From positions 1-52,750 of the forward strand of contig JAKAHZ010000006.1 of the NCBI GenBank assembly GCA_021814615.1: a stretch of DNA of 52,750 bases, read 5' to 3'. A program made the position numbers and the translations under genes. The stretch comes from Nitrospirota bacterium. Lineage in GTDB: Bacteria; Nitrospirota; UBA9217. Below are positions 29,548 to 38,032 of this stretch, piece after piece; within the stretch, counting starts at the first letter, position 1; each line of letters starts with the position of its first letter. A model generated the notes under the pieces. It was not told the DNA's origin. It saw nothing but the letters and a program-made list of their open reading frames with translations, and did not search any database.

Positions 29548-31452
29548 ATGGCCATCGGCAAACTCTGGAACTTTTTCGGCACCCGTCGCGGGATGATCAT
29601 CCTGATCGTCCAGCTCGTCCTCGCGTTTTCCTTCCTCTATTATTACTCCGGCTACACGTCCAGCGACCGGTGCGTTTCCTGTCACGCGGACCGGGAGCGG
29701 ATGGCGAAGCTCGGCTATCCCGAGCTTTCCGTGACCCGCGAACAGGTGCAGAAAGAGTCGCATCACCCGAACACGGAGTGCCGCGACTGCCACCTGGGCA
29801 ACGGGATGTCCGACGATCCGGACAAGGCGCACCAGGGCATGCTGAAGCTGATTGTGCTGGACAATGACCTGAACATCATCCCGCGCAAGGGCCATGTGAA
29901 GCAGCTTCTGCCGTCCGGCGACGACCGGCTGAGGGCCATGCTGCCGCGCGGCGCGGACGGCGAGCTGGACTACGACGTGGGCACGGTCATGTGGCACGAC
30001 CGAAACCGCGAGACCCTGGGCTACGATCCACAGATCGCGGAGAAGACCTGCGGCAAGGCGGCCTGCCATCCCGACCAGGTGAAACAGTTCGCCGCGAGCG
30101 TCATGGGCGCGAACTTCCGGCAACGGTCCATGCGCGTCTGGAACGATCTCCATGGCCCGAACAATTGAGGGCCGTCCTTCGCGGACACCCTGCCGGTCGG
30201 CAGGGCGGAAGGCGACCGGTTCTCCTTCGAGAACACGGACCGGATCGCTTCCCAGATCACCGTTTCGCTGAATCATGATCAGGCGATCGCGAAACAGAAG
30301 GCCTGTAATCTCTGCCATACCGGCTGCCTCGACTGCCACTATGCGCCGTCGCGGGACGAGGGCGCCCATGCGTTCCGGCGCATCCCGCCCGCGGCGAACT
30401 GCACCGGCGGCGGACGAAGCACCTTTGTCTGCCACGCGGGTACCATGGAGCGCCGGCGCGGGGACAGCTATCTGGGCAAGGAATTTTCCGAGCCCGCGGG
30501 ATTGCCTGAGGATGTGCATGTGAAGCTCAAGCTGGTCTGCGTTGACTGCCACCAGACCGGCGAAGGCGGCATGGGCCACATCGAGCGCAAGGCGAACTGC
30601 CAGGACTGCCATATCGAGGTCGAGGAAGCACTGGCGAAGAGCGTGCACAAGAAGGTCGCCTGCGCCGCCTGTCATGTGAAGGTCCTTGGCGCCTACGAGA
30701 TGACCTCCTGGGGATCCGGCAAGATCCTGTCGAAGCCCAATCCTTTCAAGAAGTATTCTCTCTATTACGGGCCGCAGGAGCCGCCGGTTCTGGTGAAGGA
30801 CCGGACGGGCATCTGGATGCCCGTCAAGATCTGGCCGAACAGCGTGGGGTATATAAAGGAAAAGATCGAACCGAAGCCCGGGCTCACCTGGCGCTGGCCG
30901 GGAGGCGAGACGAGGGACGCTTTCGTGCAGCTCGGCACCTTCAGCGTGACCGGCGGGAACAACAACTACTTTGCCTGGCTTCAGGTGGAGGAGGTGGCGC
31001 ATCCCCTGGGCAAGGCGCGGACCTGCGAAAACTGCCATGCTTCGGAGCGGCAGGAATCAAAGGTGACCTGGCGATTCTACGATTCCCAGGGCGCGGAGCC
31101 CTTCACCGGCAGCCAGAGAGTCGTCGCCGACAAGAGCGGACTTCGCGTTTCCGACATCAAGGCGACCTCGAAGATCACCTTGATGGAAGGCGGGAACACG
31201 AAGGACTTCGCCGCCTGGCTGCTCCTGGGAGATATCTGGAAAACGAGCGGCGATTTCTCGATCCCCCGATCCGATCCGGCGAAATACCGGAACCTGGAGA
31301 GCGGCATCCGGAAGAGAACGCAGAAATATGAGGCAGGGGACCGCGATCTGAAGCAGCGCGAGGCCCGGGGCGAGGATGTGAAGAAACTGCGCCGGCAGTG
31401 GCGGGAAGAGAAGGCAGCGGCTGTGCACGGAGCATACGTACTTGCTCCTTGA
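29548..31452 (+). CDS. membrane-anchored multihaem cytochrome c (NapC/NirT-like start) interrupted by one in-frame TGA
   Basis: A single frame of 635 codons with one internal TGA at 30166-30168. The start (MAIGKLWNFFGTRRGMIILI, TM about 14-35) resembles NapC/NirT quinol-dehydrogenase anchors. Haem motifs before the TGA: CVSCH, CRDCH and a CX4CH, CGKAACH. After it: CNLCH, CLDCH, CVDCH, CQDCH, CAACH and CENCH, plus an atypical CTGGGRSTFVCH. The role is electron transfer in the periplasm. If TGA is read, a protein of about 634 residues with at least nine haems results; if not, a 206-residue truncated form is made and the second half is a pseudogene. The TGA replaces a residue after HGPNN. GAAGGGA precedes the ATG. 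Confidence 0.8.
30166..30205 (+). promoter_or_regulatory. in-frame TGA followed by a SECIS-like hairpin (candidate)
   Basis: TGA at 30166-30168; 19 bases later a perfect 7-bp stem CCCTGCC (30188-30194) / GGCAGGG (30199-30205) closes a GGTC loop (30195-30198). Bacterial SECIS elements have an apical stem-loop 16-37 bases after UGA with G in the first loop positions; this one fits at 26 bases. Chance formation in GC-rich DNA is possible. Confidence 0.35.
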
Positions 31453-31493
31453 CTGTGAATGTGTAGGGGACGAACGAACGGAATAGCGATTGC

Positions 31494-31533
31494 AGTTCGG
31501 AGTTCGGAGTTCGGAGTTCGGAGTTCGGAGTCC
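31494..31533 (+). repeat. word array (AGTTCGG, five perfect copies) before the TRIC-like gene
   Basis: AGTTCGG at 31494, 31501, 31508, 31515 and 31522, then AGTCC. The terminal GGAG acts as ribosome-binding site for ATG 31534. The same word is used in the gspJ leader. Confidence 0.9.
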
Positions 31534-32145
31534 ATGAACACCCTCATTAAAACCATCGAGATCATCGGCATTTTCGCATTCGCGCTCTCGGGCATCATCG
31601 AAGCGCGGAAGAAGGGCATGGATCTGGTCGGCGTCTACGCCGTGGGCATGGTCACCGCCTTCGGCGGGGGATCGCTCCGGGACGTGATCCTGAACCGCCA
31701 TCCGCTCTTCTGGGTGGAGCACTTCTGGTATCCCATTATCCTTCTCGCTCTCTCCTTCATCGCCGGGTTCATCGTGCGGCAGGTGATGGAGCATGCCAAG
31801 GCCATGGGCTTGGTGCTGGTCCTCGATGCCCTGGGCCTGGGCCTTTTCAGCGCTTCGGGCGCATCCCTCGCATACCAGGCAGGCATCCATCCCTTCATCG
31901 CCGCCCTTCTGGGCGTGACCACAGGCGTGTTCGGCGGTGTACTCAGGGACATCATTTGCAACGAGATTCCCTATGTATTCCAGCGCACTGAGCTCTACGC
32001 CACCTGCGCCTTTGCCGGTGCGTGGTCCTACCTCTTCGTGACCTGGACCATGGCGAACGAATTCGTTGCGGTCATGGCGTGCATCACCGTGACATTCGTC
32101 TTGCGCCTCTTTGCCATCCGGTATAAAATCAGGCTCCCCATCTAG
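31534..32145 (+). CDS. TRIC-like / UPF0126 cation channel family protein
   Basis: 203 residues with about seven TM helices arranged as two repeats, each ending in a glycine-rich kink: FGGGSLRDVILNRHP (about 45-60) and FGGVLRDIICNEIP (about 133-146). Prokaryotic members of this family are TRIC-type monovalent cation channels. ATG 31534 is chosen because the upstream frame is word array. GGAG in the array is the only candidate ribosome-binding site. Confidence 0.85.
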   Translation: MNTLIKTIEIIGIFAFALSGIIEARKKGMDLVGVYAVGMVTAFGGGSLRDVILNRHPLFWVEHFWYPIILLALSFIAGFIVRQVMEHAKAMGLVLVLDALGLGLFSASGASLAYQAGIHPFIAALLGVTTGVFGGVLRDIICNEIPYVFQRTELYATCAFAGAWSYLFVTWTMANEFVAVMACITVTFVLRLFAIRYKIRLPI

Positions 32146-32338
32146 AAGCCGTAAGGCGTCAGGGGCAAGGGGTTACATCAGGGGGGAAGACACAACAGGA
32201 AGCCTGTCGCATTTCTTCGTGACCTTCGCGATCTTCGTGGTTCAAATGAAATTGCTTTTCCGGTAAATTCGAACCACCTGTACCACAAAGGATACGAAGC
32301 ACACGAAGGGAATCAAAAGCAAGACAAGGAGAACGCCC
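32146..32338. repeat. inverted word array before the tautomerase gene
   Basis: A short GTAAGGCGTCAGGGGCAAGG patch at 32153-32172 is followed by a large hairpin: CTTCGTGACCTTCGCGATCT onward (32215-32242), and its counterpart GAACCACCTGTACCACAAAG to 32310. No gene is seen in this 193-base interval. Confidence 0.7.
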
Positions 32339-32551
32339 ATGCCTTATGTGAATATCAAGATAACGAACGAAGGCGCCACGGCAGAGCAGAAAGCCCGGCT
32401 GATCTCCGGCGTGACCAAGATGCTGCAGGACGTCCTGGGGAAGAATCCCCAGACCACCGTTGTGGTCATCGAGGAAGTGCCTACGGACAATTGGGGCATC
32501 GCCGGCGAGACGATAACGGCGCGCAGGAAGCGGGAAAAAGGAAAAGTCTGA
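32339..32551 (+). CDS. 4-oxalocrotonate tautomerase family protein
   Basis: 70 residues, MPYVNIKITNEGATAEQKAR, with catalytic Pro1 after Met removal and the beta-alpha-beta pattern ending TVVVIEEVPTDNWGIAGETI. 4-OT enzymes isomerise unsaturated keto acids; the physiological substrate is unknown here. AAGGAG is seven bases before the ATG. It stands between two word arrays. Confidence 0.88.
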   Translation: MPYVNIKITNEGATAEQKARLISGVTKMLQDVLGKNPQTTVVVIEEVPTDNWGIAGETITARRKREKGKV

Positions 32552-32566
32552 AAACAATTGTTCATC

Positions 32567-32637
32567 ACACGAAGACACGAAGCCACGAAGAGAGAACTTC
32601 ACTAGTGTCATTCTTCCTGTCTCTGTGCTTTCGTGAG
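32567..32637. repeat. inverted word array between tautomerase and DAHP synthase genes
   Basis: Left arm CACACGAAGACACGAAGCCA continuing to 32593; right arm TCTCTGTGCTTTCGTGAGAG around 32620-32640. Confidence 0.7.
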
Positions 32638-32683
32638 AGAATGCCGTTGCTGTTGATCTGAAATCAACCTTTGAGGAGCTGGC

Positions 32684-33703
32684 ATGCTGATCGTCCTGCA
32701 TCATTCCGCCACGGCCAAGGATGTGGCGCAGATCAAGAAGACCATCACGCGGATGGGGCTCAAGCCCGTTGCCATCCCGGGAGCGGAGCGGACCGCGATC
32801 GGCGTGATCGGCAACAAGGGATGGATCGACGAGGCGCCGCTCAAGGACAACAAGGCGATCCAGGAGATCATCCACGTCACGAAACCCTACAAGCTGGTGA
32901 GCCGCGACTTTCATCCCGCCGACACGGTCGTGACGCTGGGGAAGAAGATCGCCGTGGGCGGCAAATCGCCCTTCCTTCTGATCGCCGGGCCCTGCGCTGT
33001 GGAGAGCAGGGAGCAGATGATGAGAACGGCAAAGTTCCTGAAGAAGATCGGCGTGCCGGTCCTGCGTGGCGGGGCTTACAAGCCCCGGACGAGCCCGCAC
33101 AGTTTCCAGGGATTGCGCGAGGGCGGGCTGGAGCTCCTGAACGATGTGCGGAAGGAGACGGGCCTCCTGGTGGTGACCGAAGTGGTGAGCCCCGAGCACG
33201 TGGGCATCGTGTCGAAGAACGTGGACATCCTGCAGGTGGGCGCCAGGAATATGCAGAACTTCGATCTCCTGAACGAGGTCGGCAGGACGAAGAAACCGGT
33301 TATCCTGAAACGGGGCCTCTCGGCGACGGTGGAGGAGTGGCTCGCCTCTGCGGAGTACATCCTGCTCGGCGGGAACCCGAACGTGGTGCTCTGCGAACGC
33401 GGCATCAGGACCTTTGAGACGGCTACGCGCAACACCGCGGACCTCGCCGTCATACCGCTCGTCAAGGCGCTGTCCCATCTGCCGGTCATCTTCGATCCCA
33501 GCCATGCAACGGGTAAACGAAAGCTCGTGGGTCCCATGGCCCTGGCATCGGTGGTCGTGGGCTCCCACGGCGTCATGATCGAGGCCCATCCCGAGCCGGA
33601 GCATGCCTTGTCCGACGGTCCGCAGTCGCTCCACTTCAAGGAACTGGAAAAGGTGAAGGATCAGCTCGACCGGCTCGTGGGGTACGCGAAGAAAAATCTC
33701 TGA
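32684..33703 (+). CDS. aroF: 3-deoxy-7-phosphoheptulonate (DAHP) synthase, type I-beta
   Basis: 339 residues. An N-terminal ferredoxin-like regulatory domain (about 1-70, MLIVLHHSATAKDVAQIKKT) precedes the TIM barrel (about 90-338) with LLIAGPCAVESREQM, RGGAYKPRTSPHSFQG, LQVGARNMQNFDLL, and VIFDPSHATGKR motifs, including metal ligands Cys and His. It condenses PEP and erythrose 4-phosphate, the first step of aromatic biosynthesis; the N-terminal domain usually binds an aromatic amino acid for feedback. GAGGAG precedes the ATG. The gene symbol is a family convention; aroG is also used. Confidence 0.93.
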   Translation: MLIVLHHSATAKDVAQIKKTITRMGLKPVAIPGAERTAIGVIGNKGWIDEAPLKDNKAIQEIIHVTKPYKLVSRDFHPADTVVTLGKKIAVGGKSPFLLIAGPCAVESREQMMRTAKFLKKIGVPVLRGGAYKPRTSPHSFQGLREGGLELLNDVRKETGLLVVTEVVSPEHVGIVSKNVDILQVGARNMQNFDLLNEVGRTKKPVILKRGLSATVEEWLASAEYILLGGNPNVVLCERGIRTFETATRNTADLAVIPLVKALSHLPVIFDPSHATGKRKLVGPMALASVVVGSHGVMIEAHPEPEHALSDGPQSLHFKELEKVKDQLDRLVGYAKKNL

Positions 33704-33791
33704 CCCTTCTGAGCGTTTCATAAGTCATCACGCTTTTTCAACGTTGAATGCTTTTCGTTTCTTTCGACCGTTCTCTTACAGGAGGTCTCAC

Positions 33792-34061
33792 ATGCAGGAC
33801 GTGTTCGTCAATATCGCATGGGCATTGGTGTTCACCGTTGTGGGCGGCACCGTGGGAGTCCTTCTGATCCTCCTGGCAACGCTCTTCATCCCCAAGATCC
33901 TTGCCCGGCTCACGCCGAACATGAACGAGGACAAGGAGATCGCCCGCGGCAACCAGGCTGTGGCCGAGTATTTCGGCAGGATCGTCGCCGCAACCATCAT
34001 CGGCATCAGCATCGTGATCGCCGCCGCCATCTTCGCCGGCGTCATGGCCGCGTTGTATTAG
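33792..34061 (+). CDS. DUF350 family membrane protein
   Basis: 89 residues: two TM helices (about 8-32 and 63-85) flank the DUF350-like segment LTPNMNEDKEIARGNQAVAE. The family is YjfL-like and uncharacterised. CAGGAGG eight bases before ATG 33792 decides the start over an upstream in-frame ATG at 33744. Confidence 0.75.
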   Translation: MQDVFVNIAWALVFTVVGGTVGVLLILLATLFIPKILARLTPNMNEDKEIARGNQAVAEYFGRIVAATIIGISIVIAAAIFAGVMAALY

Positions 34062-34443
34062 ATCCATCCCTACAAACAACGTGTCATTCCGGTTTTTCCG
34101 GAATCACTCGCTAAGCTCACCACACCTACAAACCTGTCTCTTGCAGAGAACGCGGAGGGAAGGGTACGCCGGGCTTTCAATGATGCTATGATGCTTCTCT
34201 TCCCATACTTCGCTTCGCTCGAGAATATCGACGAGGGATCAACGCCCCTTGTTTGCGTCGATTCGCATGCGTTCATAGGGATTTCAGCGTTGATAGACTC
34301 GTAAAAAATCTATTTAGCCACAGAGATCACCGAGGACTCAAAGGAATAATTTCAATCTTTTAAAGATTTACCTCTGTGCGCTCTGTGGCAGATCTTGGCT
34401 TATTACGAATTCATCAACGTTGAATTTGTGTTCGGAGGTTCGA
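34062..34443. repeat. 382-base intergenic region with a REP-like hairpin and an inverted word array
   Basis: ATTCCGG (34086-34092), a five-T loop and CCGGAAT (34098-34104) form a REP-like hairpin. At 34318-34392 a word array follows: AGCCACAGAGATCACCGAGG against ACCTCTGTGCGCTCTGTGGC. The rest shows nothing recognisable. Confidence 0.65.
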
Positions 34444-35055
34444 ATGCCGCGTGTACTGATCGACATCCAGGGCAAGGATTTCCGGAGACCAGACCACGAG
34501 ATCCAGCCGTTCTTTGTGAACCGCTGGTCTCCCCGGGCAATGACGGGCGAGGAGATCACGCGGGAGGAGCTCCTGCGCATGTTCGAGGCGGCACGGTGGG
34601 CCATGTCCGCTTTCAACAACCAGCCCTGGCGGTTTCTCTATGCACTGCGGAACACGCCGCACTGGGAGACCTTCTATAACCTCCTGACGCCGGGGAACCA
34701 GAGCTGGTGCAGGAGCGCCGCTGCCCTGTTCGTGATCATCTCGAAGACCACCTTCGACCATAACAACAAGCCTGCCCGCACCCACTCCTACGACGCCGGG
34801 GCCGCCTGGTTCAGCTTCGCGCTCCAGGGCGTTTCGATGGGCCTCGTGGTGCACGGCATGCAGGGATTCAATTACGACCGGGCGCGGGAGGATCTGGGCG
34901 TGCCGGAGGGGTATCAGGTCGAGGCCATGGCAGCAGTAGGACGGCCCGGCGATCCCGACGACCTGCCGCTCGCCTTGCAGGAACGGGAGGTGCCGTCGCA
35001 GCGGAAAAAAGTGGACGAGATCGCCTTCGAGGGCGGCTTCGGCAGGATCGGATAA
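34444..35055 (+). CDS. nitroreductase family flavoprotein
   Basis: 203 residues with the nitroreductase start (VNRWSPRAMTGEEITREELL) and FMN-binding FNNQPWRF and VGRPGD motifs. The family reduces nitro groups, quinones or flavins with NAD(P)H. GGAGG lies five bases before ATG 34444. It runs 22 bases ahead of the gamma-lyase gene and may be co-transcribed with it. Specific substrate unknown. Confidence 0.86.
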   Translation: MPRVLIDIQGKDFRRPDHEIQPFFVNRWSPRAMTGEEITREELLRMFEAARWAMSAFNNQPWRFLYALRNTPHWETFYNLLTPGNQSWCRSAAALFVIISKTTFDHNNKPARTHSYDAGAAWFSFALQGVSMGLVVHGMQGFNYDRAREDLGVPEGYQVEAMAAVGRPGDPDDLPLALQEREVPSQRKKVDEIAFEGGFGRIG

Positions 35056-35077
35056 CAGCAGAATCACAGGAGGAACG

Positions 35078-36205
35078 ATGAAGAAGGATACCGAGTGCGT
35101 TCACGGCGGCGAAATCTTCGACGAGGCCACAGGAGGCATGAACACGCCGATCTATCCCTCGTCAGCTTTTGAATACCGCGGCAGAAAAGATGTTCCCTAT
35201 CCGCGGTACTTCAATACGCCGAACCAGCGCGCCATCATCGAGAAGCTCTGCATCCTGGAAGGCGCCGAGGACGGCGTGCTCTTCGGCTCGGGCATGGCAG
35301 CGATCAGCACGACCCTCTGCGCCTTCGCCGGCGCCGGGGACCACGTGGTCATGATGGACGAGCTCTACGGAGGGACCCATGCATTTGCGACCGACACCTT
35401 CGCCAGGCTGGGCATAGCCCATAGCTTCGCCGCAACGAGCGCGGAGGCGGTTTGCGCGGCGATCCGGAAGGACACGAAGGTCGTGACGATCGAGTCGCCG
35501 ACGAACCCGCTCCTGAGCGTCATCGACATCCGGAAGGTTGCCGCCTGCTGCCGGGAAAAGGGCGCGGTCTCGGTCATCGACAATACCTTCGCCGGTCCGA
35601 TCCTGCAGAACCCTCTGGCCCTGGGCATCGACGTGGTGGTGCACAGCGGGACCAAATACCTCGGAGGCCACAGCGACCTTTGCTTCGGTGTCGCCGTGAG
35701 CTCGAAAGAAAAGATCATGAAGATCCTCGCGCTCGCGCGCCACTTCGGCGGCACGGTGAACGCCCAGACCTGCTACCTGATCGAGCGGAGCCTCAAGACG
35801 CTGGCGCTCCGGATGGAACGCCAGACGGAGAACGCGGGGAAGATCGCCGGGTATCTTTCGACGCGGAAGGACGTGACAAAGGTCTTTTACCCCGGCCTCG
35901 CAGGATCCGCAGGCCACAGCATCGCGCGGACGCAGATGAGCGGATTCGGCGCCATGCTCTCCTTCGAGCTGGATGCGCGGAACGCGAAGCCGGACGAGTT
36001 CCTGCGGCGGCTCATGCTCATCCGGCCGGCGGTGAGCCTGGGAGGGATCGAGACCACGATCTGCTCGCCGGCAAAGACCTCCCACGCCAAAATGTCGGCA
36101 GAGGAGCGGCAGCGCATCGGTGTCACCGACGGGCTTCTGCGGCTGTCCGTTGGCATCGAACACGTCGATGACCTGATCGGAGACCTGGGCCAGGCGCTGG
36201 GATAG
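35078..36205 (+). CDS. PLP-dependent Cys/Met metabolism enzyme (gamma-lyase or gamma-synthase)
   Basis: 375 residues of the Cys/Met metabolism PLP family, with the internal-aldimine lysine at K193 in HSGTKYLGGHSD, the SGMAAISTTL helix, and ESPTNPLLSVIDI. Family members include methionine gamma-lyase, cystathionine gamma-lyase and O-acetylhomoserine sulfhydrylase; the residues separating them cannot be read with certainty. AGGAGG precedes the ATG. It may belong with cysK (at 641) to sulfur amino-acid metabolism. Confidence 0.85.
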   Translation: MKKDTECVHGGEIFDEATGGMNTPIYPSSAFEYRGRKDVPYPRYFNTPNQRAIIEKLCILEGAEDGVLFGSGMAAISTTLCAFAGAGDHVVMMDELYGGTHAFATDTFARLGIAHSFAATSAEAVCAAIRKDTKVVTIESPTNPLLSVIDIRKVAACCREKGAVSVIDNTFAGPILQNPLALGIDVVVHSGTKYLGGHSDLCFGVAVSSKEKIMKILALARHFGGTVNAQTCYLIERSLKTLALRMERQTENAGKIAGYLSTRKDVTKVFYPGLAGSAGHSIARTQMSGFGAMLSFELDARNAKPDEFLRRLMLIRPAVSLGGIETTICSPAKTSHAKMSAEERQRIGVTDGLLRLSVGIEHVDDLIGDLGQALG

Positions 36206-36413
36206 GAGCCGGTCCGGGAACGCTATTGATATTTTTGCGCACGAGCAGCGTCTCGCCATCGGCCCTGGCGTTTCCGCACGCTGATGCCGGAAGGCATGAA
36301 GAGGCGAAAGATGACAGACAGCCCTGCTCTCTTGACCTTGCATCTGTTTCCCTGTACAATCGCCCTACCTTTTCATACCCTGTTACCGGTTGTGAGTTGT
36401 GCGTCGAGGCGCC

Positions 36414-37898
36414 ATGCAAAAACGCAATCCTGTCACCCTGCTCCATGTTCTGTCCTTTGCCGTTATTTTCCTGGCGCTCTATGCCCTCAGCAGGGTCAAT
36501 TACCTGCTGATGCACACGCTCGTGGAGATGTTCGGCATTGTCGTGGCATGCAGCATTTTCATGATCGCCTGGAACGCGCGACGGTTCATGACGAACGGCT
36601 ATTTCCTCTTCCTCGGCATCTCCCTGCTCTACATCGGCGTTTTTGATCTCGTCCATGCCCTGGCGTACAAAGGCATGAACGTGTTTCCGGGTACGGATGC
36701 GAACCTCCCGACCCAGCTCTGGATCGCATCGCGGTACGTGACATCCCTCTCGTTCCTCGCAGCATTCTGGTTCTCGCGGCGCGCGCTGAATCCCCCAGCG
36801 GTCCTGGCGGGTTTCGCGACGCTTGCAGCGTTCCTGTTGCTCGCAATCCGCCTGCGCCTCTTCCCGGACTGCTACATCGAAGGCAGCGGCCTCACGACCT
36901 TCAAAATAGCGAGCGAGTACGCCATTTCAGTTTTCTTCGCCGGCTCTCTCATCCTGTTCCGCCGGATGCGTCGCGAATTCGATCCCACGATTCTTGCGTT
37001 GATGGTCGGCGCCGTCGTCTGCTCGATCGTGAGCGAACTGGTCTTCACGCTGTATATCGGCGTGTACGATCTCTTCAACGTGCTCGGCCATTTCTGCAAG
37101 GTGATCTCCTTTTATCTCATTTACAAGGCGCTCATCGAATCGGCGCTGAACAAGCCCTACACGCTCTTCTTCCGCCAGTTGGCGGAAAAGACCCGGGAAC
37201 TGGAACGGTCCAACGAGGAGCTCGAGCAGTTCGCATCGATCGTTTCCCATGATCTGAACGCGCCCCTGAACACGATCAGCGTCTCCGCCCAGATTCTCCG
37301 GGAGCGGCACGCGGAGAAGCTCGACGACCGTGCGAAGAACTATCTCGAGAACATCGTTGACGGCACGATGCGCATGTCGCAGTTGATCAAAAGTATTCTT
37401 TCCTATGCGCGGCTCAGCAGGCAGGCGGGGCCCGTTCAGCAGGTGTCGCTCGATGCGGCGCTCGGCGCCGCGCTCATGAACCTCCGGTCAATGCTCGATG
37501 CCTGCGGCGGCACGGTCGAGGCATGCAGCCTCCCCCGGGTCAGGGGCAGCGAGGTCCATCTCATCCAACTGTTCCAGAACCTCATCGGGAATGCGGTGAA
37601 ATACCGCAGAGCCGAGCAGCTCCATATCAGGATATCGGCGGAGCCGGTGGGGCCGAACGGCGCCGGTTCGGCTTCGATCTGGCGCATCATGGTAGCGGAT
37701 AACGGCATGGGTATTCCGCCGCACCTGCAGGAGCGAATCTTTCTGCCCTTTGAGCGGGGGGAACAGGCCGATCGTTCCGACAGCAGCGGCATCGGCCTGG
37801 CGGTTTGCAAGAAGATCGTGGAACAGCACGGCGGCAGCATCGCCGTCGATTCGGAACCGGGGAAGGGGTCGCGGTTCATTGTTACGCTGCCCGCATAA
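36414..37898 (+). CDS. membrane sensor histidine kinase with a MASE3-like input domain
   Basis: 494 residues: seven or eight TM helices in a MASE3-like sensor (about 10-235, FLFLGISLLYIGVFDLVHAL), then HisKA with the H box SIVSHDLNAPLNTIS (about 275-290), and a HATPase_c domain with LFQNLIGNAVKY, VADNGMGIPP, and GIGLAVCKKIVEQHGG. ATG 36414 is eight bases after GAGG. It probably phosphorylates the regulator encoded directly downstream. Confidence 0.88.
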   Translation: MQKRNPVTLLHVLSFAVIFLALYALSRVNYLLMHTLVEMFGIVVACSIFMIAWNARRFMTNGYFLFLGISLLYIGVFDLVHALAYKGMNVFPGTDANLPTQLWIASRYVTSLSFLAAFWFSRRALNPPAVLAGFATLAAFLLLAIRLRLFPDCYIEGSGLTTFKIASEYAISVFFAGSLILFRRMRREFDPTILALMVGAVVCSIVSELVFTLYIGVYDLFNVLGHFCKVISFYLIYKALIESALNKPYTLFFRQLAEKTRELERSNEELEQFASIVSHDLNAPLNTISVSAQILRERHAEKLDDRAKNYLENIVDGTMRMSQLIKSILSYARLSRQAGPVQQVSLDAALGAALMNLRSMLDACGGTVEACSLPRVRGSEVHLIQLFQNLIGNAVKYRRAEQLHIRISAEPVGPNGAGSASIWRIMVADNGMGIPPHLQERIFLPFERGEQADRSDSSGIGLAVCKKIVEQHGGSIAVDSEPGKGSRFIVTLPA

Positions 37899-37969
37899 GC
37901 CGGCGAAACCCTCTCCATCCGCAAGGCAAATCGCCGGTCCGGGATGCCCGCAAAACTATCTGCAGAACA

Positions 37970-37997
37970 TTGCATTGGTAGAACACCGTGTTATAAT
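37970..37997 (+). promoter_or_regulatory. sigma70-like promoter before the NtrC-type regulator
   Basis: TTGCAT at 37970-37975, 16-base spacer, TATAAT at 37992-37997. The possible starts at 38009 and 38033 lie 11 and 35 bases beyond the -10 box. Confidence 0.6.
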
Positions 37998-38032
37998 GAG
38001 TATGACCTATGCGCTTTTTGCATGCCCCGGCC

